A program made the position numbers and the translations under genes. A DNA stretch of 64,000 nucleotides from an uncultured Rhizobiaceae group bacterium (lineage in GTDB: Bacteria; Pseudomonadota; Alphaproteobacteria; Rhizobiales; Rhizobiaceae), in the NCBI GenBank assembly GCA_947501445.1, contig CANMVS010000012.1, positions 120,893 to 184,892 on the forward strand, written 5' to 3'. The notes below the pieces were generated by a model, which was given only the letters and a program-made list of their open reading frames with translations, was not told the DNA's origin and did not search any database. Within the stretch, counting starts at the first letter, position 1. The number at the start of each line of letters is the position of its first letter. Positions 43,959-51,354 of the stretch are shown in pieces.

Positions 43959-45624
43959 CTTTGAAATGTACCAGGAGATGATTGACCGGATTTGGTGCGG
44001 CCTGGCCAAGACCACAGATGGAGGCATCACGCATGACCGTTTCGAGATCACGCATGGCACTTTCGTCGAGAGGGCCTTCCCGCTCGAGCAACTCAACCAT
44101 TTTCTCCGTTCCCGAGCGACAAGGTGTGCATTGACCGCAACTTTCATGCTTGAAAAACTTCAGCAAATTTAGCGTCGCATCCTTCACACTGTCCTTGTCA
44201 GAAAGGACAACAACTGCGTGCGATCCGACAAAACTGCCAAGATCTGCAAGCGGGCCACCGAAATCGAGTGGTACATCGTCATATTTTGCAGGCAGGATGC
44301 CGCCGGAGGCACCACCGGGCAAATAGGCTTTGAACTGATGCCCATCCGCCATGCCGCCACAATAGTCGTCGATCAGTTCCCTGATGGTCACACCAGCGGG
44401 TGCCAAAATGACGCCGGGCTCTTTGACGCGACCTGATACGGACCAGGACCGTGGTCCCGGATGACCGGGTTTACCCTGATCGGCAAACCACTGAGGACCA
44501 TTTTCGACAATATCGCGGATCCACCACAGTGTTTCAACATTGTGGTTGAGGGTCGGACGGCCAAACAGGCCAACCTCGGCAATATAGGGTGGGCGGTGAC
44601 GCGGCAGGCCGCGCTTGCCTTCAATGCTCTCGATCATGGCACTTTCTTCGCCACAAATGTAAGCGCCTGCACCCCTGCGTAATTCGATAAATCCAGGTGT
44701 GATCAGTTCAGCAGCTTCAAGAGCCGCGATCTCCATGCGCAAAATTTCCAGCACTGCCGGATATTCGTCACGCATATAAAAATAGATGCGTTCGGCTTCG
44801 ACCGCATGTGCCGCGATCAAGGCACCTTCGAGTGCGCGATGCGGATCACTTTCCAGCAGATAGCGATCCTTGAACGTGCCCGGCTCACCCTCATCGCCGT
44901 TGACTGTCATCAACCGTGGACCGGCATAGGACCGCACAAAACCCCATTTCTTGCCGGCGGGGAAACCGGCCCCACCAAGACCACGCAATCCTGAATCCGA
45001 CAGTGCAAGCAGCAGGTCATCGGTGCTGACGTCGCCGTTTCGAACCCGATCGTACAATTGATAACCGCCAAATTCCTGATAGGCGTAAAGGCTGACATAC
45101 TCCGGTACGACCGTATCGAAGCCACCCTCGCGTGCCAGCGATAAAATACCGTCGCACGACGCGCTATCTACTTCACGGTCGCCGACGCGCGCTGCCGGTG
45201 CAGTGGCACATCGCCCCATACAGGGTGCGCGCATAACCCGCATCAGGGACGGATCCGTTCCCGCTTCCAGCTCACTGATCAGTTTTTCAGAACCCGCCAT
45301 CATGCACGACAGGGAATCGCACACTCTTATGGTCAGTGGCGCAGGAGGTGCATCGCCCTCGCGCACAACATCAAAGTGGTCATAAAAGGAGGCAACTTCA
45401 TATATTTCTGCCTGCGGCAAACGCATTAATTCACCAAGGGCGCGGATATGCGCCGCTGAGATACAGCCATATGTGTCCTGAATCAGATGCAAAAACTCAA
45501 TCAGCATATCGCGACGAAGTTCTTGTCCTTCCAGCAGTCCACGTACTTCGAAAAGTGCCGCGTCATCGAGGGGACGTCCCTTGGGACCGCGATCGCGTCG
45601 CCCCGTCCTGACATGCTGATTCAT
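43948..45624 (-). CDS. fdsB: NAD-dependent formate dehydrogenase, fused gamma-beta subunit (FdsG-FdsB)
   Basis: A 558-residue fusion. Residues 1-160 are a NuoE/FdsG-like thioredoxin fold with the 2Fe-2S cysteines in CDSLSCMMAG and APCMGRCATAP. Residues 200-558 are NuoF/FdsB-like: FMN site RGLGGAGFPAGKKWG, NADH loop GDEGEPGTFKDR, and a C-terminal 4Fe-4S motif CGQCTPCRSGT with a later C. It passes electrons from FdsA to NAD. In many organisms these are two genes; here they are one chain. The 153-base gap to fdsA is filled by a small candidate gene. No fdhD was seen nearby. Confidence 0.94.
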   Translation of the reverse strand: MNQHVRTGRRDRGPKGRPLDDAALFEVRGLLEGQELRRDMLIEFLHLIQDTYGCISAAHIRALGELMRLPQAEIYEVASFYDHFDVVREGDAPPAPLTIRVCDSLSCMMAGSEKLISELEAGTDPSLMRVMRAPCMGRCATAPAARVGDREVDSASCDGILSLAREGGFDTVVPEYVSLYAYQEFGGYQLYDRVRNGDVSTDDLLLALSDSGLRGLGGAGFPAGKKWGFVRSYAGPRLMTVNGDEGEPGTFKDRYLLESDPHRALEGALIAAHAVEAERIYFYMRDEYPAVLEILRMEIAALEAAELITPGFIELRRGAGAYICGEESAMIESIEGKRGLPRHRPPYIAEVGLFGRPTLNHNVETLWWIRDIVENGPQWFADQGKPGHPGPRSWSVSGRVKEPGVILAPAGVTIRELIDDYCGGMADGHQFKAYLPGGASGGILPAKYDDVPLDFGGPLADLGSFVGSHAVVVLSDKDSVKDATLNLLKFFKHESCGQCTPCRSGTEKMVELLEREGPLDESAMRDLETVMRDASICGLGQAAPNPVNHLLVHFKDDL

Positions 45625-46004
45625 TGCTTGATCCTTCCCTGGCCACCAGGATACGCGTCAATTGTAAGGGCGGTATAAACCCTTTTTTGAGGCCTATGTC
45701 AGCCCCATTGCGGCAAGTAGGCGTCGCAAGTGTCTTTAAATGGACTAATTCTCAAACAGGCGTGTCGTAATCAAGATAGCTGTATATTTTTGTCAGCATC
45801 AAATTTTCCTATGACTTAAACCGCTGAAAAGCGGGATTTTTCAGCGGTTTGGTTTTTTACACGCCGTTACTGAATTTACCCTTTCGCAGACCGCACAAAC
45901 ATCATAAGCTCTGGCGACGTCGCAAAATGACAATTGTATGACATTTTGTTGCACTTTTATGCCCCCAAGCGGTTCGTCAAAGAACCCAGGGGAATGACAT
46001 CAGA
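45625..46004. other. Intergenic region between fdsB and proX
   Basis: About 490 bases separate these divergent genes. The stretch holds a plus-strand terminator (45818-45858) not preceded by any plus-strand gene, a GACGTCGCAAAATGAC segment near 45916, and the proX control region from 46005 on. No coding frame with a ribosome site was found. Promoters for fdsB must be here but none is clear. Confidence 0.45.
45818..45858 (+). terminator. Strong terminator without an upstream gene (possible small RNA end)
   Basis: AAACCGCTGAAAA pairs perfectly with TTTTCAGCGGTTT over a 7-base loop and is followed by GGTTTTTT. The T-run occurs only on the plus strand. The nearest plus-strand gene lies 5 kb upstream, so the terminator probably ends a short transcript that starts between 45640 and 45800. 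Confidence 0.65.
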
Positions 46005-46036
46005 TTGATCGGCACGGATCAACCGATGTTTATAAT
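46005..46036 (+). promoter_or_regulatory. proX promoter region with inverted repeat
   Basis: TTGATC-ggcacg-GATCAA (46005-46022) is a perfect inverted repeat placed just before a consensus -10 box TATAAT (46031-46036), where a repressor or activator would contact polymerase. The start codon of proX is 75 bases further. The binding protein is unknown. Confidence 0.5.
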
Positions 46037-46110
46037 ACGGCTGATGGTCCTGCAGTGATGGCGGTCAGGCGTTTGAAACAGGGCACTGCTAAACTGGGAG
46101 TATTTTTACC

Positions 46111-47118
46111 ATGAAGAAGCTTCTCGCTTCGTCACTGCTTGCCACCGGCATGATGGTTTTTGCCAATGCCGCCGCAGCTGAAGACTGTGGCACGGTGCAG
46201 ATCGCAGAAATGAACTGGCAGTCTGCCGAAGTTCTGGCAAATGTGGACAAGATCATACTGTCTGAAGGTTACGGTTGTGATGCACAGCTTCTGCCGGGTG
46301 ACACAATGCCAACATTCACGGCCATGAATGAAAAGGGCCAGCCGGACGTTGCACCTGAATTGTGGATCAACGCTTTCCGCGAAGCGCTTGACGGCGCTGT
46401 TGCAGAAGGGCGTCTTCATATCGCCGCAGAATCGCTGTCTGATGGTGGCGTAGAAGGCTGGTGGATACCGAATTACATCGCCGAAGCCTATCCGGACATC
46501 AAGACAATTGATGATGCACTCAAGCATCCCGAGCTGTTTCCCGATCCTGAAAATGCCGACAAAGGTGGCGTTTACAACTGCCCGGCCGGGTGGAATTGTC
46601 AAATTTCAACAGACAATCTGTTCAGGGCATATAAGGCTGGGGAAAAAGGTTTTGCCCTTGTCGATACCGGCTCTGCAGCAGGACTGGACGGTTCTATTGC
46701 CAAGGCATTTTCCCGCAACCAGGGATGGCTCGGCTATTACTGGGCACCTACAGCGATTTTGGGCAAATATGAAATGGTCCGCCTCGGCTTTGGCGTTCCA
46801 CACAGCAAGGAAGAGTGGGACAGCTGCACATCCATTCTTGAATGTGCAGACCCCAAGCCTAATGCATGGCCAAAATCAGAAGTCTATACTGTTGTAACGG
46901 ACGAGTTCAAAAAGCGTGGCGGCACAGCCTATAACTATCTTGCCAACCGCTCCTGGGACAACAAGACCGTCAACAGCCTGCTTGCCTGGATGAATGACAA
47001 TCAGGGAACCGGTGAAGACGGTGCGCGTTACTTCCTCGAGACGAACGAAGCGCTGTGGACCACCTGGGTTACACCAGAAGCAGCCGATAAAATTAAAAGC
47101 TGGCTGACCAGCTCCTGA
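46111..47118 (+). CDS. proX: Glycine betaine/proline-type ABC importer substrate-binding protein
   Basis: A 335-residue secreted protein. MKKLLASSLLATGMMVFANA with AAAAED is the signal peptide. The mature sequence begins CGTVQIAEMNWQSAEVLANV, the OpuAC/ProX fold start, and several tryptophans (WWIPNY, GYYWAP, NRSWDN) could form the aromatic cage that binds quaternary ammonium groups. A strong terminator follows directly, so it can be made in excess over the permease and ATPase. It likely supplies betaine to the methyltransferases downstream, as nutrient and osmolyte. Confidence 0.92.
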   Translation: MKKLLASSLLATGMMVFANAAAAEDCGTVQIAEMNWQSAEVLANVDKIILSEGYGCDAQLLPGDTMPTFTAMNEKGQPDVAPELWINAFREALDGAVAEGRLHIAAESLSDGGVEGWWIPNYIAEAYPDIKTIDDALKHPELFPDPENADKGGVYNCPAGWNCQISTDNLFRAYKAGEKGFALVDTGSAAGLDGSIAKAFSRNQGWLGYYWAPTAILGKYEMVRLGFGVPHSKEEWDSCTSILECADPKPNAWPKSEVYTVVTDEFKKRGGTAYNYLANRSWDNKTVNSLLAWMNDNQGTGEDGARYFLETNEALWTTWVTPEAADKIKSWLTSS

Positions 47119-47125
47119 TTTTGAG

Positions 47126-47157
47126 GCCCGGCGTGCAAAAGCGCCGGGCTTTTTTTT
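47126..47157 (+). terminator. Terminator/attenuator between proX and proW
   Basis: GCCCGGCG pairs with CGCCGGGC over 8 bases and is followed by eight T. It is a textbook rho-independent terminator inside an operon and probably lets only part of the transcripts continue to proWV. Confidence 0.85.
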
Positions 47158-47205
47158 GCAAATATAAAATAGACGACCGATTGAGGGGCTGGAAGGGATC
47201 ACACG

Positions 47206-48093
47206 ATGAGTTGGTGGAATGAATTCCCTAGTATGAATACGGCGACTTTGCGCGCAGTGAAAAAGTCGATTGATGAAAGTTTTCGGGGGTTCACACGCGA
47301 ATATGGTGAATATATCGAGCTGTTTTTTGAACCATTGAAACAGTTCCTGATCTGGTCTGAACGGATCATGCTCAATTCGCCCTGGCCGCTGGTGATCTTG
47401 GCTATTGCATTGATTGCGTGGCTGGCAAGTCGAAATTTACGCATCGTAATTGGCACGGTGGTGACACTGCTGCTGATCGGCTATTTTGACATGTGGGAAG
47501 ACACCATGAAGACCATTTCAATGATCTTCGTGTGTACGATAATGGCGATTGTCATTGGAATACCGATTGGCATTGCAATGTCACGGTCCGACAGACTTCA
47601 GTCAGTCATCAACCCGATCCTTGATGTCATGCAAACCATGCCAAGCTTTGTCTATCTTATACCGGTGGTGATGCTGCTTGGGATTGGCAAAGTGCCCGGT
47701 CTCATCGCGGTGGTCATCTATGCAATTCCACCGATTATCCGCCTGACAAACCTGGGCATCCGTCTTGTCGACAAGGATGTTCTGGAGGCCGCCGACGCTT
47801 TTGGCTCATCAAACTGGCAACGGTTGAAGAATGTGCAGATGCCGCTGGCACTGCCGACAATGATGGCTGGGATAAACCAGACAATCATGATGGCCCTTGC
47901 CATGGTCGTTGTTGCTTCAATGATTGGTGTTCAGGGTCTTGGGCAACCTGTTCTGAAAGCCATTAACAGCCAATATTTCACACTTGGCGTGTTTAACGGG
48001 CTGGCCATTGTGGGCATAGCAATTATCTTTGACAGAACCAGCCAGGCCTTTGGCAAACGTCTGCAAAAGCACCAGGAGGTTGTCCATGGGTGA
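47206..48093 (+). CDS. proW: Glycine betaine/proline-type ABC importer permease
   Basis: A 295-residue inner-membrane protein of the ProW/OpuAB family. An N-terminal region of about 60 residues precedes helices starting PWPLVILAIALIAWLASRN. The permease loop (DKDVLEAADAFGSSNWQRLKN) and GVQGLGQPVLKAI near the C-terminus are characteristic. It starts 48 bases after the terminator and overlaps proV by 8 bases. It forms the betaine channel with ProV energising it. Confidence 0.93.
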   Translation: MSWWNEFPSMNTATLRAVKKSIDESFRGFTREYGEYIELFFEPLKQFLIWSERIMLNSPWPLVILAIALIAWLASRNLRIVIGTVVTLLLIGYFDMWEDTMKTISMIFVCTIMAIVIGIPIGIAMSRSDRLQSVINPILDVMQTMPSFVYLIPVVMLLGIGKVPGLIAVVIYAIPPIIRLTNLGIRLVDKDVLEAADAFGSSNWQRLKNVQMPLALPTMMAGINQTIMMALAMVVVASMIGVQGLGQPVLKAINSQYFTLGVFNGLAIVGIAIIFDRTSQAFGKRLQKHQEVVHG

Positions 48094-49153
48094 TGCGAAG
48101 GAAAGTCCGCGAATATCCATTCGCAACCTCTACAAGATTTTCGGCAAAAACCCCGAACAATATGTGGATCTTGTCAAACAGGGCATGACAAAAACCGAGC
48201 TGAACGAACAGCACGGTCATGTTCTGGGTCTCAAAGACATCAATATCGACATGCCTGCTGGTGGCATCATGGTTGTCATGGGCCTGTCCGGCTCCGGCAA
48301 ATCCACGCTCATCAGACACATCAATCGGCTGATCGATCCTACCGCCGGTGAAGTGATTGTCGGCGAAGAAGATGTCTGCAAGATGAGCCCGGGGCAATTG
48401 CGGGAATTCCGTCGTCACCAAACTGCGATGGTTTTTCAAAAATTTGCCCTGCTGCCCCACAGAACGGTGATGGACAATGCCGTCTATGGGTTAGAGGTTC
48501 AGGGTATTTCGCGCACGCAGCAACTTGAACGGGCACAGCACTGGGTCAGCCGGGTCGGTCTGGCCGGGTTTGAAAACAACTATCCAAACCAACTGTCGGG
48601 TGGCATGCAACAACGTGTCGGCCTTGCCAGAGCGCTGACAAATGACGCACCCATTTTGCTGATGGATGAAGCCTTCTCGGCACTCGATCCGCTCATCCGC
48701 ATGGATATGCAGTCCGTCCTGCTGGATCTGCAGAAAGAAATCCGCAAGACAGTCGTGTTCATCACACACGATCTGGATGAAGCTTTGCGTCTGGGCGACA
48801 AGATTGCCATCCTGCGGGACGGTGAAGTCATTCAACAGGGGACCGGGCAGGAAATTGTCCTCAATCCTGCGGATGAATATATTTCCAGCTTCGTCAAGGA
48901 AGTTAACCGTGGCCGTGTGGTTCTGGTTGAAACAATCATGAAGCCGCTTGCCGAGGGTAACCCCGGCGAAGGCCCTGCAATTGCGATAGGCACAACCCTG
49001 GAAGAAGCTGCCAAAACCATGACAGATGCCAATGTCGGCAAGGCTCATATTGTTGAAGCCGACGGCAAAATAATGGGGTCTCTGGACATCCATGAAGTCA
49101 TCTCATCGATGGTCACCCCCATCGGCCATGATGATGCAATAGCAGCAGAGTAA
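48086..49153 (+). CDS. proV: Glycine betaine/proline-type ABC importer ATP-binding protein
   Basis: A 355-residue ATPase: Walker A GLSGSGKST, signature LSGGMQQR, Walker B ILLMDEAFSALDP and switch histidine in FITHDLDEAL, followed by a C-terminal CBS-like region (about residue 290 on) as in osmotically regulated ProV/OpuAA. The N-terminal segment (YKIFGKNPEQYVDLVKQGMTK) is family-specific. ATG at 48086 follows CAGGAGG and overlaps proW by 8 bases. A UUCG-loop terminator closes the operon. Confidence 0.94.
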   Translation: MGDAKESPRISIRNLYKIFGKNPEQYVDLVKQGMTKTELNEQHGHVLGLKDINIDMPAGGIMVVMGLSGSGKSTLIRHINRLIDPTAGEVIVGEEDVCKMSPGQLREFRRHQTAMVFQKFALLPHRTVMDNAVYGLEVQGISRTQQLERAQHWVSRVGLAGFENNYPNQLSGGMQQRVGLARALTNDAPILLMDEAFSALDPLIRMDMQSVLLDLQKEIRKTVVFITHDLDEALRLGDKIAILRDGEVIQQGTGQEIVLNPADEYISSFVKEVNRGRVVLVETIMKPLAEGNPGEGPAIAIGTTLEEAAKTMTDANVGKAHIVEADGKIMGSLDIHEVISSMVTPIGHDDAIAAE

Positions 49154-49173
49154 ATCTGCAGTGCACATTCAAG

Positions 49174-49201
49174 ACAGGCAGCTTCGGCTGCCTGTTTTTT
49201 T
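49174..49201 (+). terminator. Terminator of the proXWV operon
   Basis: CAGGCAGC pairs with GCTGCCTG around a TTCG tetraloop, followed by seven T. It separates the importer from the methyltransferase gene that starts 213 bases on. Confidence 0.9.
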
Positions 49202-49359
49202 GTGCGGTCATATCTGTTGGTATGCGAAAAGACGCATCAGCGCCTTGCGGGCAAAGCAGCAGTTATATGGATATCATGAAGGCAAATCCGATTGACCTGT
49301 TTAAAGAAGGTCCTAAATATCCAAACTGAACAAAGAAGTGGCTGTTTTTACATTGCAAT

Positions 49360-49381
49360 GATATAAAGATATCTTTATATC
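49360..49381. promoter_or_regulatory. Perfect 22-bp palindrome upstream of bmtA, ArsR-type operator candidate
   Basis: GATATAAAGAT is followed immediately by its exact reverse complement. It ends 33 bases before the bmtA ATG. It resembles the sites of ArsR-family methionine-cycle regulators (SahR/SamR type) of proteobacteria, as I recall them. A copy with one changed base lies at 57844-57865, in front of the corrinoid:tetrahydrofolate methyltransferase gene. Confidence 0.7.
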
Positions 49382-49413
49382 CCACACAAATTCAACATTT
49401 GCAGGATTGCCAC

Positions 49414-50442
49414 ATGTCTTCGACCAACATCGGGTCAAACCCACTCACGGAATTGATTGCTGAAAAAGGTGTCCTGTTGGCCGATGGCGCAACGGGAACC
49501 AATTTATTCGCCATGGGTCTGGAAGCCGGTGAAGCACCGGAATTGTGGAACGAAGACCAGCCGGAAAAAATCGTCAAATTGCATCAGGATTTTGTCGATG
49601 CTGGCGCAGATATAATTTTGACCAACAGCTTTGGTGGAACCCGGCACCGCCTGAAACTGCACCACGCGCAGGAACGGGTATTTGAGCTCAATAAAAAAGC
49701 AGCTGAGATTGCCCGTGCGGTCGCAGACCGGGCAGATCACACCATCATCGTTGCGGGCTCTGTTGGCCCGACTGGAGAATTGCTTATTCCCCTGGGGGCA
49801 CTCTCCTATGAAGAAGCCGTGGATGCATTTGTTGAGCAGATTGAAGGCCTGAAAGCCGGCGGCGCAGATATCGCCTGGATCGAAACCATGTCCGCACGCG
49901 ATGAAATCCGCGCGGCAGCCGAAGCGGCCGTCAAATGCGACATGCCCTACACCTATACGTGTTCATTCGATACTGCCGGAAAAACGATGATGGGTCTTCA
50001 TCCCAAGGATATTCATGGTGTGTCAGACGAGGTGGATGAGCAGGCAGTCGCTTTTGGTGCCAATTGCGGTGTCGGTGCTTCGGACATTCTTTCTTCCCTG
50101 CTTGATATGAGCAGTGCAACGCCTGAAAAAACCATCATAGTCAAAGGCAATTGTGGTATTCCGGAATTTCGTGGCACCGAAATTCACTATTCGGGCACCC
50201 CTCCGCTCATGGCAGAATATGCCCGGCTGGCGATAGATGCCGGTGCGACCATAATTGGTGGCTGTTGCGGAACGTCCTGTGATCATCTGCGGGCCATGCG
50301 CGATGCCATCGACAGTCATACAAAGACCGCACGCCCGAGCGTTGACGAGATCATCGATAAAATCGGCCCTCTGCGCAACCAGACGGCCTCATCTGGCGAT
50401 GATGCACCAAAGCGCGAACGCCGCAGCCGAAGACGCGGATAG
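49414..50442 (+). CDS. bmtA: Betaine-homocysteine S-methyltransferase
   Basis: A 342-residue homocysteine S-methyltransferase-family enzyme. LADGATGTNLFAMGLEAGEA begins the barrel; zinc is held by the cysteine of VKGNCGIP and the pair in IIGGCCGTSCDH. It makes methionine from homocysteine using a methyl donor, in this context probably glycine betaine. Unusual is the tail after residue 310: DDAPKRERRSRRRG, an arginine-rich end shared with other enzymes of this region. The stop TAG (50440-50442) is TA plus the first G of a palindromic element. ATG at 49414 is chosen over TTG 49399. Confidence 0.88.
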   Translation: MSSTNIGSNPLTELIAEKGVLLADGATGTNLFAMGLEAGEAPELWNEDQPEKIVKLHQDFVDAGADIILTNSFGGTRHRLKLHHAQERVFELNKKAAEIARAVADRADHTIIVAGSVGPTGELLIPLGALSYEEAVDAFVEQIEGLKAGGADIAWIETMSARDEIRAAAEAAVKCDMPYTYTCSFDTAGKTMMGLHPKDIHGVSDEVDEQAVAFGANCGVGASDILSSLLDMSSATPEKTIIVKGNCGIPEFRGTEIHYSGTPPLMAEYARLAIDAGATIIGGCCGTSCDHLRAMRDAIDSHTKTARPSVDEIIDKIGPLRNQTASSGDDAPKRERRSRRRG

Positions 50443-50541
50443 CGCAATTCAGATTTTGACGGGTGCGGCAAAAGCTGAATGCATTAACAAAAATCAAAGG
50501 CCGACACCGGTGTCCCGTTTCTGACAAAACGTGAGAGGGAC
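50442..50541 (-). repeat. 99-bp palindromic intergenic element, copy 6 (inverted)
   Basis: In the opposite orientation to copies 1-5. Its right end reads GCGCAATTCAG after the TA, and the TAG so formed is the bmtA stop codon. The other flank is CA. The internal part CCGACACCGGTGTCCCGTTT is well kept. It lies between convergent bmtA and the iron-sulfur protein gene. Confidence 0.88.
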
Positions 50542-50566
50542 CAGGTTTCGTCGATAAACCAACGAT

Positions 50567-51271
50567 TTAGCCAGGTTCAGGCAAGGCAAGCGCATCCATG
50601 TGAAACTGCAAATGTTCCACGTCGTATTGATAGGCCCTGCCAACCGGGCATGCATTGCGTGCAATGCAACCGGTGCGCATGCAATTAGCATCATGCGCCG
50701 GTGCAGACAGATATGTTCTGCAGGTTGTCAGATCAAAGTTTTCATTTTTCAGCGCGTTAACCGGACAGGCCTGAAGGCATGGTTTTACGACACAGGCGTC
50801 ACACGCATGGTCCGTTGGCCTGCCCGCCGGAATATCAACATGGTGGTCAAACCCGAAGGCGGCCCTATAGCCATGCCACAATCCAAACTCGGGATGGATG
50901 AGAATACCGAGCGGCGATGCCTTTAGCCCTTCTGAAGCCATGATCCATCGCTGAAAGGGCCACCAGGGTTTTTTAAATGGGTAGATTGCAGTGCAGGCAA
51001 ATTCTCTGGCGATGGGTGCAGCGATGGACCGCGACCAGGCATCAAGCGGATCATCACCTGTGTGATTGATCCTGAATTGTCTGAACTGCGGCCAGAATGA
51101 CGATCCCGCATGGCCCGCAAGCACAACAGTCCTGAAGGTACATCCATCAGGCAAGCCATTGTCCTGCGTTTGCCCTGCATCAAGGTGAATGCCGCCACGG
51201 GCCATAAGCCCGTGACGCCTGAGTGCATGATCGATCTGCTCGTAGAGTGTATGTGCTTCAGGCACATTCAT
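50567..51271 (-). CDS. Iron-sulfur protein with QueG/ferredoxin-like C-terminal clusters
   Basis: A 234-residue protein. The last 80 residues hold CDACVVKPCLQACPVNAL and then CMRTGCIARNACPVG, cysteine patterns for two 4Fe-4S clusters arranged much as in the C-terminal domain of epoxyqueuosine reductase (QueG). The N-terminal 150 residues contain FRTVVLAGHAGSSFWPQF and many aromatic residues, without a recognised domain. QueG binds cobalamin, so a corrinoid-related redox role is possible beside the methyltransferase genes. It is encoded 83 bases downstream of mttB on the same strand, probably in one transcript. Function unproved. Confidence 0.7.
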   Translation of the reverse strand: MNVPEAHTLYEQIDHALRRHGLMARGGIHLDAGQTQDNGLPDGCTFRTVVLAGHAGSSFWPQFRQFRINHTGDDPLDAWSRSIAAPIAREFACTAIYPFKKPWWPFQRWIMASEGLKASPLGILIHPEFGLWHGYRAAFGFDHHVDIPAGRPTDHACDACVVKPCLQACPVNALKNENFDLTTCRTYLSAPAHDANCMRTGCIARNACPVGRAYQYDVEHLQFHMDALALPEPG

Positions 51272-51354
51272 GATCCATCATCCCGAAAGGCCGAGCGCCA
51301 AACATCCTCATGAATCATCTCGGCCACTTTAGCCCGGCCGTCTGCGGGCTTCTT

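Noticed and set aside
43791..44147. Longer version (118 codons) of the small frame near fdsB
   Set aside because: The first half lies wholly inside fdsB; only the ATG at 43956-43958 gives a frame that fits the gap, so the shorter form was kept.
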